Assembly (NCBI GenBank): GCA_020442465.1
Contig: JAGRJY010000041.1
Coordinates: 39,155 to 103,154 of the forward strand
Direction: 5' to 3'
DNA: 64,000 bases
DNA from: Lysobacterales bacterium
Lineage (GTDB): Bacteria > Pseudomonadota > Gammaproteobacteria > Xanthomonadales > Xanthomonadaceae
Below, piece after piece: positions 16,345 to 25,798 of this stretch; position 1 is the first letter of the stretch; the number at the start of each line of letters is the position of its first letter. The notes under the pieces are model-generated. The model was not told where the DNA came from and searched no databases. It saw only the letters and a list, made by a program, of their open reading frames with translations. The translations under genes and the position numbers were made by a program.

Positions 16345-19077
16345 ATGGTTAATCTCAAGCGCAATGTGCTGAGCGTCGCCCTGGCTTCGGCCACGATGAT
16401 GCTCGCAGCCGGCGCCCAAGCGCAGGACGAAAACGATCAGCAGGCGGCAGCTGCTGCCGACGAATCCAAAACCGCACGCGAGAAAGAAGAAGACAAGGCG
16501 ACCCAGCTCGACTCGTTCGAAGTCACCGGTTACACCCGGGCGATCCAGAAGTCGATCGCGATCAAGCAGGAGTCGACGTCGATCGTCGAAGCGGTGTCGG
16601 CCGAAGACATCGGCAAGCTGCCGGACACGTCGATTGCCGAGTCGATCGCGCGACTGCCGGGCCTGACTGCCCAGCGTGTCGCCGGTCGTGCATCGTCGAT
16701 CAACATCCGCGGTCTCGCCGGTGACTTCTCCACCACGCTGCTCAACGGTCGCGAACAGGTCAGCGCCGGCGACAACCGCGGCGTCGAGTTCGACCAGTAT
16801 CCGTCCGAGCTGCTCAGTGGCGTGACCATCTACAAGACGCCCGACGCGACGCTGCCTGCGCAGGGCATCTCCGGTACGGTCAACCTCCAGACCGTGCGCC
16901 CGCTGTCCTATACCGGTCCGAAGTTCGCCGGTAGCGTGCGCTTCGAAGAGAACTCGCTGGGCGAGTTGAACGACGGCTTCAGCGACCGTGGATACCGCAT
17001 CAGTGCGGCGTTCATCGACAAGTTCGCCGACGACACCATCGGTCTCGCGATCGGCTATGCACGACTCGACTCGCCCGGCCAGTTCCGCGAATGGGAAGCC
17101 TGGGGCTTCCCGACCGACATCAACGGCGCGCCGGCCGGCACGTACACGCTCGGCGGCAACAAGCTCAAGGCGGGTTCGGTGGACAACGTCCGCGACGGCC
17201 TGATGGCGGTGGTCGAGTTCCAGCCCAACGACCGCTACACCGGTGCGATCGACGTGTACTACTCGAAGTTCGAGCGTGCCGAGACCACCCGCTGGCTCGA
17301 GTTCGGGCTCGGCTGGTCGGGCGCGCAGCTGTCCAACCCGGTGGTCGAAGACGGCCTGCTGGTCGGCGGCACCTGGAGCAACGTGACGCCGGTGGTGCGC
17401 ACCGATTTGTCGAGTTTCGACGACAAGCTGTTCGCGATCGGCTTCAACAACGAGTTCTGGTTCACCGATGAGTGGAAGGGCATCGCCGACTTCTCGCTGT
17501 CGAAGGCCGACCGCAACCAGGAGATCCTCGAGGTCTACGCCGGTGCACAGACCAGCGACACCGTCGACTTCACCATGGGCCCGAACGGCCCGGCACGCTT
17601 CCAGTTCGGTCTCGATTATTCCGATCCGTCGGTGATCGGCCTGACCGATCCGGGTGGCTGGGGTCAGGACGGCTACGTCAAGTATCCGAACATCGACGAC
17701 GAACTGCGTTCGGCGCGCCTTGCGGTGGAGCGCAGCTTCTACGACGGCTTCCTCAGCAACATCCAGTTCGGGGTGAACTTCTCCAATCGCGAAAAGAGCC
17801 GCGAGTCGGACGAGTACTTCCTGATGAACGGCCGCGCCCGTGGCGAGCCGCCGATCTTCACCCTGATCCCGTCGGAGTTCCTCGATTCGCCCACCGGCGG
17901 CGCGTTCTCCAACACGAATGTCATCGCCTATGACACCCGCGGCGTGGTGTCGGCGTTCTACGACCTGATCCCGAACCTGTGCCGCGACTGCGCGGCCAAG
18001 AACTGGACCGTTGAAGAAGACATCGTCCAGGCCTTCGTGCAGTTCAATATCGACGCCGAACTCGGCTCGATTCCGGTGCGCGGCAACCTCGGCTTCCAGA
18101 ACATCGACGTCTCGCAAGAGGCGCGCGCGCTGGCAGTGATCGGCGGCAACGGCGAGGCGGCGGTGCCAGTGATCGACGGCGACGACTACAACGATTTCCT
18201 GCCCAGCCTGAATCTCGCGTTCTCGCTGACCGATCAGGACACCGTTCGCGTCGGTGCAGCGCGACAGGTCGCCCGTCCGCGCATGGACGAGATGCGTTTC
18301 TTCGCCGACTACGGCATCAACCGTGAGCGCAACATCTGGTCCGGAAGCGGCGGCAATGCCCGACTGCGTCCGTGGAAGTCGGACAGTTACGACCTGTCGT
18401 ACGAGCACTACTTCGAAGACAGCCGTGGCTACCTGGCGGCCGCAGCGTTCCACAAGGACCTGAAGACCTACATTTACACCCAGACCAACCCCGAGTTCGA
18501 TTTCAGCATCTTCGACCTGTCGACCTTCGTGGCACCGCTGCCGCCGACCACCATCGGCGAGTTCAGTCAGCCGGCGAATGGCGAGGGTGGCTCGATCAAC
18601 GGTTACGAGTTTGCTGCGTCGATTCCCTTCGGCACCTGGTTCGAAGCGCTCGAAGGCTTCGGTATCCAGGCCAGCTACTCGGATACGCGCAGCTCGATCA
18701 AGCCGAACGGTCCGGGTTCGTCGCAGACGCTTCCCGGCCTGTCGCGCTACGTCAGCAACGTCACCGCGTACTACGAGCAGGGCGGTTTCTCGGCGCGCGT
18801 CAGCCAGCGTTCGCGTTCGTCCTTCCGCGGCGAGATCCAGGGCTTCGGTGCCGATCGCGAGACGCAGTGGATTCGCGGCGAGGACATCGTCGACTTCCAG
18901 ACCAGCTACGAGTTCAGTGAAGGCATGCTCGACGGGGTGACCTTGCTGCTTCAGGTCAACAACCTGACCAACGAGGAATACCGCGAGTTCTTCCGCGACC
19001 CGGGCGCTCCCGACCGGCCGCGCAAGTACACCGAGTACGGGCGCACCGTGCTGGTGGGTCTGAACTACAAGTTCTGA
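16345..19077 (+). CDS. TonB-dependent receptor for maltodextrin-type oligosaccharides
   Basis: Outer-membrane active transporter of 910 aa, energised by TonB/ExbBD. Residues 1-27 form a signal peptide ending GAQAQ. The plug domain has VSAEDIGKLPDTSIAESIARLPG and the NIRGL motif (about residues 85-125). The 22-strand barrel ends in the aromatic terminus YKF. This plug signature is typical of the Xanthomonas/Caulobacter carbohydrate receptors. No SusD partner is present, as is usual in Proteobacteria. The start has GGAGGGA 4-10 nt upstream. Substrate is inferred from the neighbours: GH13 enzymes, GH97, pullulanase and maltodextrin metabolism genes. An intrinsic terminator lies 200 bp downstream. 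Confidence 0.92.
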   Translation: MVNLKRNVLSVALASATMMLAAGAQAQDENDQQAAAAADESKTAREKEEDKATQLDSFEVTGYTRAIQKSIAIKQESTSIVEAVSAEDIGKLPDTSIAESIARLPGLTAQRVAGRASSINIRGLAGDFSTTLLNGREQVSAGDNRGVEFDQYPSELLSGVTIYKTPDATLPAQGISGTVNLQTVRPLSYTGPKFAGSVRFEENSLGELNDGFSDRGYRISAAFIDKFADDTIGLAIGYARLDSPGQFREWEAWGFPTDINGAPAGTYTLGGNKLKAGSVDNVRDGLMAVVEFQPNDRYTGAIDVYYSKFERAETTRWLEFGLGWSGAQLSNPVVEDGLLVGGTWSNVTPVVRTDLSSFDDKLFAIGFNNEFWFTDEWKGIADFSLSKADRNQEILEVYAGAQTSDTVDFTMGPNGPARFQFGLDYSDPSVIGLTDPGGWGQDGYVKYPNIDDELRSARLAVERSFYDGFLSNIQFGVNFSNREKSRESDEYFLMNGRARGEPPIFTLIPSEFLDSPTGGAFSNTNVIAYDTRGVVSAFYDLIPNLCRDCAAKNWTVEEDIVQAFVQFNIDAELGSIPVRGNLGFQNIDVSQEARALAVIGGNGEAAVPVIDGDDYNDFLPSLNLAFSLTDQDTVRVGAARQVARPRMDEMRFFADYGINRERNIWSGSGGNARLRPWKSDSYDLSYEHYFEDSRGYLAAAAFHKDLKTYIYTQTNPEFDFSIFDLSTFVAPLPPTTIGEFSQPANGEGGSINGYEFAASIPFGTWFEALEGFGIQASYSDTRSSIKPNGPGSSQTLPGLSRYVSNVTAYYEQGGFSARVSQRSRSSFRGEIQGFGADRETQWIRGEDIVDFQTSYEFSEGMLDGVTLLLQVNNLTNEEYREFFRDPGAPDRPRKYTEYGRTVLVGLNYKF

Positions 19078-19133
19078 TCGGACGCGTCGGCGGGCAGTCG
19101 GAGCATGCATCCCCTGTTCTGCTCCGGCTTCAT

Positions 19134-19157
19134 CGGTCCCGTTGCACGTCGGGACCG
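19134..19157 (+). repeat. hairpin after the TonB receptor gene
   Basis: An 8-bp perfect stem CGGTCCCG/CGGGACCG with loop TTGCACGT. No U-run follows. It may protect the 3' end of the receptor mRNA rather than terminate it. A second hairpin follows at 19191. Confidence 0.5.
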
Positions 19158-19190
19158 GTGACCGCCCCGCGGCTCGATCGGATGTGCGAC

Positions 19191-19209
19191 GCCACGGCGA
19201 CCCCGTGGC
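19191..19209 (+). repeat. second intergenic hairpin
   Basis: A 7-bp perfect stem GCCACGG/CCGTGGC with loop CGACC, between the receptor gene and the terminator at 19278. No U-run follows. Role unknown. Confidence 0.45.
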
Positions 19210-19277
19210 GGCAACGATCCAAGCGTGTCGGCTGAACCATTCGGCACGGCTCCAAGCGGAATTGATCACACAGTTCG

Positions 19278-19316
19278 GGCCCCGGCTGACATGAAGTCGG
19301 CAGGGGCCTTTTCTTT
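19278..19316 (+). terminator. rho-independent terminator between TonB receptor and GH97 genes
   Basis: Outer stem GGCCCC/GGGGCC, inner stem GCTGAC/GTCGGC (one G-U pair) and loop ATGAA, followed by TTTTCTTT. It ends 47 bp before the GH97 start, so it should separate the receptor from the GH97-TSUP genes or allow partial read-through. Confidence 0.8.
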
Positions 19317-19362
19317 GCACCGCCGTCGACGCCTGAGACGGCGCCATCGAGAGGGCGCTCCG

Positions 19363-21420
19363 ATGCCGAAGGCGAATCGCCTGTTGTGGATGCTGCTGGT
19401 CCTGACCGGTATCAGCAGATGGAACGACGCGACGGCCGCCGCCGAGACGGTGGCGCGGGTCGAGTCACCGGGCAAGGTGCTGGCGGTTGAGCTCAGCCTC
19501 GACGAGGGCCGCATCCAGTACGCCGTGACGCGATTCGGCGAGCCGCTGATTGCACCGTCGCGCATGGGTTTCCAGCTGCGCAATGCGGAGAAGCTGCAGC
19601 GCGGATTCGCCCTGGTCGAGAGCGCGGTACGCAGTCACGACGAAACCTGGGAGCAGCCCTGGGGCGAATGGCGATTCGTCCGGGATCATCACAACGAGCT
19701 TCGTGCCCGCTTTCGCGAGACCGGTCGCGCCCGGCGCACGCTCGACGTGGTGTTCCGCGTGTTCGACGACGGTGTCGGGTTCCGCTACGAGATTCCGCGC
19801 CAGGACGGCGTCGATGAAGTGATCATCGACGACGAGTTGACCGAGTTCGCGATCGCGCCGAAGTCGACCGCCTGGTGGATCCCGGCGGGCGAGTGGAATC
19901 GCTACGAATACCTGTACCAGAAGACGCCGCTGGTCGAAGTCGGGCAGGCGCACACGCCGATGACCCTTCGCACCGACGACGGCATCTACCTGGCGTTTCA
20001 CGAAGCGGCGCTGGTCGACTACGCCGGCATGTGGCTGCGGCGGGTCGAGGAGCAGCGGTTCCGGGCCCAGCTGGCGCCGGCTTCGGAAGGCTGGAAGGTG
20101 CGTCGGTCGACGCCCATGCAGACGCCCTGGCGGACCATCCAGATCGCCGACTCGGCCGCCGCGCTGTATGCATCCAGCCGACTCACACTCAACCTCAACG
20201 AGCCGAATGCGCTCGGCGACGTGAGCTGGTTCCAGCCCGCCAAGTACGTCGGCGTCTGGTGGTCGCTGCACCTGGATACCGAGACCTGGGCGCGCGGGCC
20301 GAAGCACGGCGCGACCACAAGCAACACCCGCCGCTACATCGACTTCGCCGCTGAGCATGGCTTCCGCGGCGTGCTGGTCGAAGGCTGGAATCCGGGCTGG
20401 GATGGCCAGTGGTTCGGCAATGGCTACGACTTCGACTTCACCCGGCCGACCGACGACTTCGATCTGCCCGGCCTGTCTCGCTATGCGGCCGAGCGCGGCG
20501 TGCATCTGATCGGCCATCACGAGACCGGCGGCGCGGTGAGCCACTATGAATCGCAGCTCGGTGCGGCGCTCGATCTGTACGCGAAGCACGGCGTCGACGT
20601 GGTGAAGACCGGCTACGTCGCCGACGGCGGCCAGCTTGAGCGGCGCCTGGACGACGGTCGCATCGTCCGCGAGTGGCACGATGGCCAGTGGATGTCGAAC
20701 CACCACCTGCGCGTGGTGCAGGAGGCAGCCAAGCGACATATCGCGATCAACCCGCACGAACCGATCAAGGACACCGGACTGCGCCGCACCTACCCGAACT
20801 GGGTGTCGCGCGAGGGTGCGCGCGGCATGGAATACGCCGCCTGGGGCAACCCGCCGAACCCGCCCGAGCATGAGGCGAACCTGTTCTTCACCCGCCTGCT
20901 GGCCGGCCCGATGGACTTCACCCCCGGTATCGTCAGCCTGCAGGGACGCGGTCAGCCGGTCGAGACCACGTTGGCGAAGCAGCTCGCGCTCTACGTCGTG
21001 CTCTACAGCCCGATCCTGATGGCGGCCGATCTGCCCGAGCACTACGCAGCCCACGGGGACGCGCTGACGTTCATCAAGGCGGTGCCGGCCGACTGGCAGG
21101 ACACCCGCGTGCTGGCTGGCGAAGTCGGCGACTACGTGGTGGTGGCTCGCCACGATCGGGCGGGCGACGACTGGTATCTCGGTGCGGTCACCGACGAGCA
21201 GGGCCGCAACATGGAGGTGGCGCTCGATTTCCTCGAGCCCGGGCGTCAGTACACCGCGACGATCTGGCGCGACGGCGACGCGGCGCACTGGCGCGGCGAC
21301 AGCCGCTTCGCGATGCAGATCGAGTCGCGCGTCGTCGACGCCTCGACCCGGCTGCCGCTTCGCCTGGCTGCCGGCGGCGGTCAGGCCATTCGCTTCCAGC
21401 CGCTGCAAGCGGAGCGGTGA
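19363..21420 (+). CDS. GH97 alpha-glucosidase (SusB-like, inverting type)
   Basis: Periplasmic exo-acting alpha-glucosidase of 685 aa that releases glucose from malto-oligosaccharides. Signal peptide at residues 1-26. The N-terminal beta-sandwich runs to about 280, the catalytic barrel from 290 to 580, and a C-terminal beta domain follows. Candidate calcium/catalytic glutamates lie at E387 (HHETGG), E396 (HYE), E466 (PHEPIKDTG) and E490 (GMEYAAWG); the 24-residue gap between the last two equals that in Bacteroides SusB. The VKTGY segment lacks the aspartate used by retaining GH97 alpha-galactosidases, supporting an inverting glucosidase. AGAGGG precedes the ATG by 8 nt. It is followed directly by the TSUP permease gene and preceded by a terminator. 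Confidence 0.92.
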   Translation: MPKANRLLWMLLVLTGISRWNDATAAAETVARVESPGKVLAVELSLDEGRIQYAVTRFGEPLIAPSRMGFQLRNAEKLQRGFALVESAVRSHDETWEQPWGEWRFVRDHHNELRARFRETGRARRTLDVVFRVFDDGVGFRYEIPRQDGVDEVIIDDELTEFAIAPKSTAWWIPAGEWNRYEYLYQKTPLVEVGQAHTPMTLRTDDGIYLAFHEAALVDYAGMWLRRVEEQRFRAQLAPASEGWKVRRSTPMQTPWRTIQIADSAAALYASSRLTLNLNEPNALGDVSWFQPAKYVGVWWSLHLDTETWARGPKHGATTSNTRRYIDFAAEHGFRGVLVEGWNPGWDGQWFGNGYDFDFTRPTDDFDLPGLSRYAAERGVHLIGHHETGGAVSHYESQLGAALDLYAKHGVDVVKTGYVADGGQLERRLDDGRIVREWHDGQWMSNHHLRVVQEAAKRHIAINPHEPIKDTGLRRTYPNWVSREGARGMEYAAWGNPPNPPEHEANLFFTRLLAGPMDFTPGIVSLQGRGQPVETTLAKQLALYVVLYSPILMAADLPEHYAAHGDALTFIKAVPADWQDTRVLAGEVGDYVVVARHDRAGDDWYLGAVTDEQGRNMEVALDFLEPGRQYTATIWRDGDAAHWRGDSRFAMQIESRVVDASTRLPLRLAAGGGQAIRFQPLQAER

Positions 21421-21461
21421 GCCACTTCGTCATAATCGCGGCCGATGATCATGAGGCTGCT

Positions 21462-22499
21462 GTGACGACCGCTTCCGTTCCGCACGATTTGCTTCGCTCC
21501 GGGGAGCGTCCATGGCACGCGTTGTGGCCATGGCTGCTGTGCTTGCTGGTGTTCTATGCCAGCTGGACGCTGCTGGTGGTGCAGGGCGATTCCCTGCACA
21601 CCCTGGCCGAGCACTGGGGCATCGCGGTCGCGATGGGTCTGGGTTCCTACGTCGCCGGTTCGACGCCGATGGGCGGCGGGACCGTCGGGTTCCCGATCCT
21701 GGTGCTGCTGTTCGAGCAACCCGCGCAGCTCGGGCGCGATTTCAGTTTCGCTGTGCAGAGCATCGGCATGGTCAGCGCATCGATCTTCATTCTCTGTCGT
21801 CGGCAGACCATCGAGTGGGCGATGCTCAAGTTCGCCCTGCTGGGGTCCTTGATCGGCACGCCGCTGGGCATCCTGTTCGTGGCGCCCGTCGTGTCGGCGT
21901 TGACCATCAAGCTGCTGTTCGCGGTGATCTGGGCCAGCTTCGGCGTGCTGCATCTGTATCGCACGCGCGAATTCTGCGCGCCGCACGGCGAGATGGAAGA
22001 GCTGCCGCGTTTCGATGCGGTATGTGGAGGGCTGGTCGGGCTGGGCGCGGGGCTGAGCGTGGTCGCGGTCACCGGTGTGGGCATCGACATGGTGCTGTAC
22101 GCGGCGCTGGTGCTGATGCGTCGCGCCGATCTCAAGATCGCCATCCCGACCTCGGTGCTGATCATGGCGTTTACCTCCCTGGTCGGCATCGCCTTCAAGG
22201 CGGCGGTGACCGGTGTGCAACCGGGGGTCTACGAAAACTGGCTCGCTGCTGCGCCGGTGGTGGCGCTGGGTGCGCCGCTCGGCGTGTTCATCGTCCAGCG
22301 CATCGGTCGCCAGCCCACGCTGTATGTGGTGGCCGTGCTGTGCATCGCGCAGTTCTTCTGGACGGTCAGCGACGAATGGCGCGCGCTGGGGTGGCCCGGG
22401 CTGGCGCTTGCGCTCGGCGGTGTGCTGCTGTGCAACCTGGGCTTCGAGTGGATGCACCGCTGGGGCATGCGTCGGCACCCCGACCGGGCCCCGCTGTGA
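21462..22499 (+). CDS. TauE/SafE (TSUP) family permease
   Basis: Integral membrane protein of about 345 aa with eight or more hydrophobic helices and the family-typical GSYVAGSTPMGGGTVGFPIL near the first helices, repeated in spirit at GAGLSVVAVTGVGIDM in the second half. TSUP members export or import sulfonates, sulfite or other organic anions; the substrate here is unknown. The start is ambiguous: GTG at 21462 has GAGG 5 nt upstream, while an in-frame GTG at 21417 overlaps the GH97 stop codon and would add 15 residues. The close spacing to GH97 suggests co-transcription, but the functional link to starch use is unclear. Confidence 0.8.
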   Translation: MTTASVPHDLLRSGERPWHALWPWLLCLLVFYASWTLLVVQGDSLHTLAEHWGIAVAMGLGSYVAGSTPMGGGTVGFPILVLLFEQPAQLGRDFSFAVQSIGMVSASIFILCRRQTIEWAMLKFALLGSLIGTPLGILFVAPVVSALTIKLLFAVIWASFGVLHLYRTREFCAPHGEMEELPRFDAVCGGLVGLGAGLSVVAVTGVGIDMVLYAALVLMRRADLKIAIPTSVLIMAFTSLVGIAFKAAVTGVQPGVYENWLAAAPVVALGAPLGVFIVQRIGRQPTLYVVAVLCIAQFFWTVSDEWRALGWPGLALALGGVLLCNLGFEWMHRWGMRRHPDRAPL

Positions 22500-22519
22500 T
22501 GCCGGGTCGGGCACGACGA

Positions 22520-22533
22520 TGAAAACGAATGCA
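22520..22533. promoter_or_regulatory. degenerate LacI-type operator candidate (site 4, weaker)
   Basis: TGAAAACGAATGCA differs from site 2 at two of fourteen bases and keeps the outer TG...CA and central CG. It lies 113 bp before the MFS transporter start. Weaker symmetry than the other sites. Confidence 0.4.
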
Positions 22534-22645
22534 ACGGGCCGCCTGGCAGTAGCCAGTGCACGGTGGCGACTGCAAGATGCGGGTACGACCCGCTGCTGCG
22601 GCCGCTAGTCGAACAACGCAAGACGGGTTCCGGGAGGGGAACACC

Positions 22646-23995
22646 ATGACGAACAAACCGAACCTGTCGTTCTGGCAGATCTGGAACATGTGTTTCGGCT
22701 TTCTCGGCATCCAGTTCGGCTGGGGCCTGCAGATGGCCAACATGTCGGCGATCTACCAGATCCTCGGCGCCGAGGAATCCCAGCTGGCGATACTCTGGCT
22801 GGCGGCACCGGTCACCGGACTGTTCGTGCAGCCGGTCATCGGCTATCTCAGCGATCGCACCTGGAACCGCTTCGGCCGCCGACGTCCGTACTTCCTGATC
22901 GGCGCCGTGCTCGCCTCGGCCGCGCTGGTGTTCATGCCCTACAGCAGCACCTTGTGGATGGCCGCCGGCCTGCTGTGGGTGCTCGATGCCTCGGTCAACG
23001 TCAGCATGGAACCCTTCCGCGCCTTCGTCGCCGACAAACTGCCGTCCTCGCAGCGCCCGCAGGGTTATGCCGTGCAAAGCCTGTTCATCGGGCTGGGGGC
23101 GGTGATGGCCTCGGCGCTGCCGTGGGTGCTGGCCAACTGGTTCGGCGTCGAAGGCACGGCGCCGGCGGGGACGATTCCGCCGGCCGTGCGCATCGCCTTC
23201 CACGTCGGCGCCGCAGCCTTCTTCTGCGCGGTGCTGTGGACGGTGCTGTCGACACCCGAGTACCCGCCGGAAGACATCGAGGAGTTCGAGCGCGCCAAGC
23301 GCAGCTCCGGAGGCGTCAGTGGCTTCGTGCAGGAGTTCGGCTCGGGCCTGTCGAACATGCCCGCGACCATGCGCCAGCTCGCCGCCGTCCAGTTCTTCAC
23401 CTGGATGGGCCTGTTCTGCATGTGGATCTATTTCTCGCCGGCGATCGCCCGCCAGGTGTTCGGCGCGGTGAAGGGGGCAGACAACTACAGCGCGCTGGTG
23501 GCCGAAGCCGGCTATTGGACGGGCGTGTGTTTCTCGGTCTACAACGGCGTGTGCTTCGTGTTCTCGTTCGTGCTGCTCGCCCTGGCCCGCAAGATGTCTG
23601 CGCGCACCATCCACATCGTCTGTCTGCTGCTCGGCGGCGCCGGGCTGATGTCGGTCGCCGTGGTCGGCGACAAGAACATGCTGCTGCTGTCGATGGTCGG
23701 CGTCGGCATTGCCTGGGCGTCGATCCTGTCGATGCCCTACGCCATGCTGTCGGAGTGCCTGCCGGCGGAGAAGATGGGCTTCTACATGGGCGTGTTCAAC
23801 TTCTTCATCGTGCTGCCGCAGATCGTCATTTCGCTGGGCCTCGGCAAGCTGCTCGAATTGATGCCGCAGACGAATTCGCTCTACGTGGTCGTTGGCGGCG
23901 GTGCCGCGATGGTGCTGGCGGCAGCACTCACCACCCGGGTGCGCGAGGCGGCCGCTGCCGAGGCGCCGGCTGCTCGCGGCGTGCGCGCCAGCTGA
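22646..23995 (+). CDS. MFS sugar transporter (SLC45/GPH-like, probable maltodextrin permease)
   Basis: Inner-membrane carrier of 449 aa with about twelve hydrophobic helices. The N-terminal FWQIWNMCFGFLGIQFGWGLQ and the loop GYLSDRTWNRFGRRRPYF are typical of bacterial relatives of sucrose/maltose carriers (SLC45-like). In Xanthomonadales and Caulobacter, such carriers move maltose or maltodextrins from periplasm to cytoplasm. GGGAGGGG precedes the ATG. The downstream amylase gene begins 40 bp after this gene ends, so the two form an operon. An operator candidate lies upstream at 22520. Confidence 0.88.
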   Translation: MTNKPNLSFWQIWNMCFGFLGIQFGWGLQMANMSAIYQILGAEESQLAILWLAAPVTGLFVQPVIGYLSDRTWNRFGRRRPYFLIGAVLASAALVFMPYSSTLWMAAGLLWVLDASVNVSMEPFRAFVADKLPSSQRPQGYAVQSLFIGLGAVMASALPWVLANWFGVEGTAPAGTIPPAVRIAFHVGAAAFFCAVLWTVLSTPEYPPEDIEEFERAKRSSGGVSGFVQEFGSGLSNMPATMRQLAAVQFFTWMGLFCMWIYFSPAIARQVFGAVKGADNYSALVAEAGYWTGVCFSVYNGVCFVFSFVLLALARKMSARTIHIVCLLLGGAGLMSVAVVGDKNMLLLSMVGVGIAWASILSMPYAMLSECLPAEKMGFYMGVFNFFIVLPQIVISLGLGKLLELMPQTNSLYVVVGGGAAMVLAAALTTRVREAAAAEAPAARGVRAS

Positions 23996-24035
23996 TAGGC
24001 TTCTGATTTCGACGATCCGGCAGGGGATGCATCCG

Positions 24036-25700
24036 ATGCGAATTCTGGTGAGCGCGTGCATGGCGGTGCTGTTGGCAGGCTGTGCGTCCACGGCCAAGCG
24101 CAGCGCCGACGCGGATGTCCTGCAGGGCACTGCCGAACCTTGGGCGTCGGAAGCGATCTATTTCGTGATCACCGACCGCTTCGTGAACGGCGATGGCAGC
24201 AACGATCATCGCGACCAGGGTGGAACCCATCCGACCTTTGGTCTGCCGCTGGCACCCTGCAACGGCGTGCAGGCCAACATCGGCTACATGGGCGGCGATT
24301 TCGCCGGCCTCCTCGGCTCCGCGAACTACATCCGCGGCATGGGGTTCACTGCGGTCTGGATCACGCCGATTGTCGACAACCCGGATGAGGCCTTCACTGG
24401 CGGCGACGAAATCACCTGCACCTCGTTCCTGAGTGATCGTGGCAAGGCGGGCTACCACGGCTACTGGGCCACGAGTTTCCACAAGGTCGATGAGCACTGG
24501 CCGAGCGAAGGCTTGGGTTTCGCCGAGCTCACCCAGGGGCTGCGCGAGAAGGGGCTGAAGACCGTGCTCGACATCGTCGGCAACCACACCTCGCCCGGCT
24601 ACACGATGCCCGAGCCGCAGCCCGGATTCGGCCAGCTGTTCGATGCCAGGGGCAAGCTGGTCGCCGACCATCAGAACCTGCCGCCCGAGCGGCTCGATCC
24701 GAACAATCCGCTGCACGCGTTCTACAACACGAAACGCGATCTCGCCCAATTGGCCGATCTGAACGCCGACAACCCGGCGGTGATGAAACTGCTGGTGGAC
24801 GCGTATCTCAAGTGGATCGATGAGGGGGCGGCCGCCTTTCGCGTCGACACCATCCGCCACCAGCCGCTGGCATTCTGGAAGACCTTCGCCGACCGCATCC
24901 GCAAGAAGCACCCGGGCTTCTTCATGTTCGGCGAGGCCTACGACTACGACGCGGCGAACATCGCGCCGTTCACACAGCCCGAGAACGGCGCGTACAGCGT
25001 GCTCGACTTCCCGTTGCGTCAGGCCATGGTCGACGTCTTCGGCGACAAGCAGATGGGCTACGAGCGCCTGGGCGAGGCGCTGTTCCTCGAGGGCGGCCCG
25101 TACCGGAACGTCTACGAGCTGATGACCTTCTACGACAACCACGACATGCCGCGCATGCAGGCCACCAACGAAGGATTCATCGACGCGCACAACTGGCTGT
25201 TCACGGCGCGCGGCATTCCGGTGATCTACTACGGTTCGGAGATGGGATTCTCGCGTGGGCGCGCCGAGCATGCCGGCAACCGCAACTACTTCGGCCCGCA
25301 CAACATCGCGCTGGCGCAGTCGCATCCGATCCAGGCACACCTTTCGACGGTGGCGCGCGCACGCCAGACCTTCGCCTCGCTGCAGCGCGGCGTGCAGTGG
25401 AACCTGCAGCTGGACGGCGACCATGCTGCGTTCTACCGCGTACTTGAGGACGCCGACGACGGCGAGATCGCGCTCGTGCTGCTCAACAAGTCCGACGAGG
25501 TGCACGACTTCAAGATCGACCAGCACGTGCAGCCCGGGCGGTGGCGCGACGGCATCACCGGCAAGTCCAGGCTTGTCGACCCGGGCCGGCCGTTCGGCGT
25601 CAGCGTCGAGCCGCACGGGGTGGCGATCTGGGTACGCAAGGGACGCATCGACGATCGCGCCTGGGTCGATGCCTTGCGCGCGCGCATGCCCAAACCCTAG
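24036..25700 (+). CDS. GH13 alpha-amylase lipoprotein
   Basis: Alpha-glucan-degrading or -transferring lipoprotein of 554 aa. The lipobox is LLAGC with Cys16, so it should be anchored in an envelope membrane. Family GH13 motifs are TVLDIVGNH (region I, about 177-185), nucleophile D271 in AFRVDT, acid/base E300 in FMFGEAY and D370 in YDNHDM. The early IYFVITDRFVNGD and GYMGGDFAG segments resemble cyclomaltodextrin glucanotransferase/alpha-amylase relatives, so transferase activity is possible. AGGGG lies 9 nt before the ATG at 24036; an ATG at 24027 abuts the same site and is less likely. Co-transcribed with the MFS carrier 40 bp upstream. Confidence 0.9.
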   Translation: MRILVSACMAVLLAGCASTAKRSADADVLQGTAEPWASEAIYFVITDRFVNGDGSNDHRDQGGTHPTFGLPLAPCNGVQANIGYMGGDFAGLLGSANYIRGMGFTAVWITPIVDNPDEAFTGGDEITCTSFLSDRGKAGYHGYWATSFHKVDEHWPSEGLGFAELTQGLREKGLKTVLDIVGNHTSPGYTMPEPQPGFGQLFDARGKLVADHQNLPPERLDPNNPLHAFYNTKRDLAQLADLNADNPAVMKLLVDAYLKWIDEGAAAFRVDTIRHQPLAFWKTFADRIRKKHPGFFMFGEAYDYDAANIAPFTQPENGAYSVLDFPLRQAMVDVFGDKQMGYERLGEALFLEGGPYRNVYELMTFYDNHDMPRMQATNEGFIDAHNWLFTARGIPVIYYGSEMGFSRGRAEHAGNRNYFGPHNIALAQSHPIQAHLSTVARARQTFASLQRGVQWNLQLDGDHAAFYRVLEDADDGEIALVLLNKSDEVHDFKIDQHVQPGRWRDGITGKSRLVDPGRPFGVSVEPHGVAIWVRKGRIDDRAWVDALRARMPKP

Positions 25701-25707
25701 CCGGTGA

Positions 25708-25727
25708 CAGTCGGCACCGACCGACTG
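25708..25727. terminator. hairpin between convergent genes
   Basis: A 7-bp perfect stem CAGTCGG/CCGACTG with loop CACCGA, starting 8 bp after the amylase stop. No strong T-run follows. It lies between two convergent genes and could act as a weak bidirectional terminator. Confidence 0.45.
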
Positions 25728-25798
25728 CTTCGCGCCGTCGGGAGCGCTGCGCGACGACACCGGTAGCGACGCTTTTCTCTCTGCGGAACGTTGCGCCC

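Noticed and set aside
16330..19347. A 1005-codon open frame antisense to the TonB receptor gene
   Set aside because: High GC content keeps antisense frames open. The translation is Arg/Ala/Gly/Val-rich without domains, while the sense strand encodes a full receptor with signal peptide and barrel.
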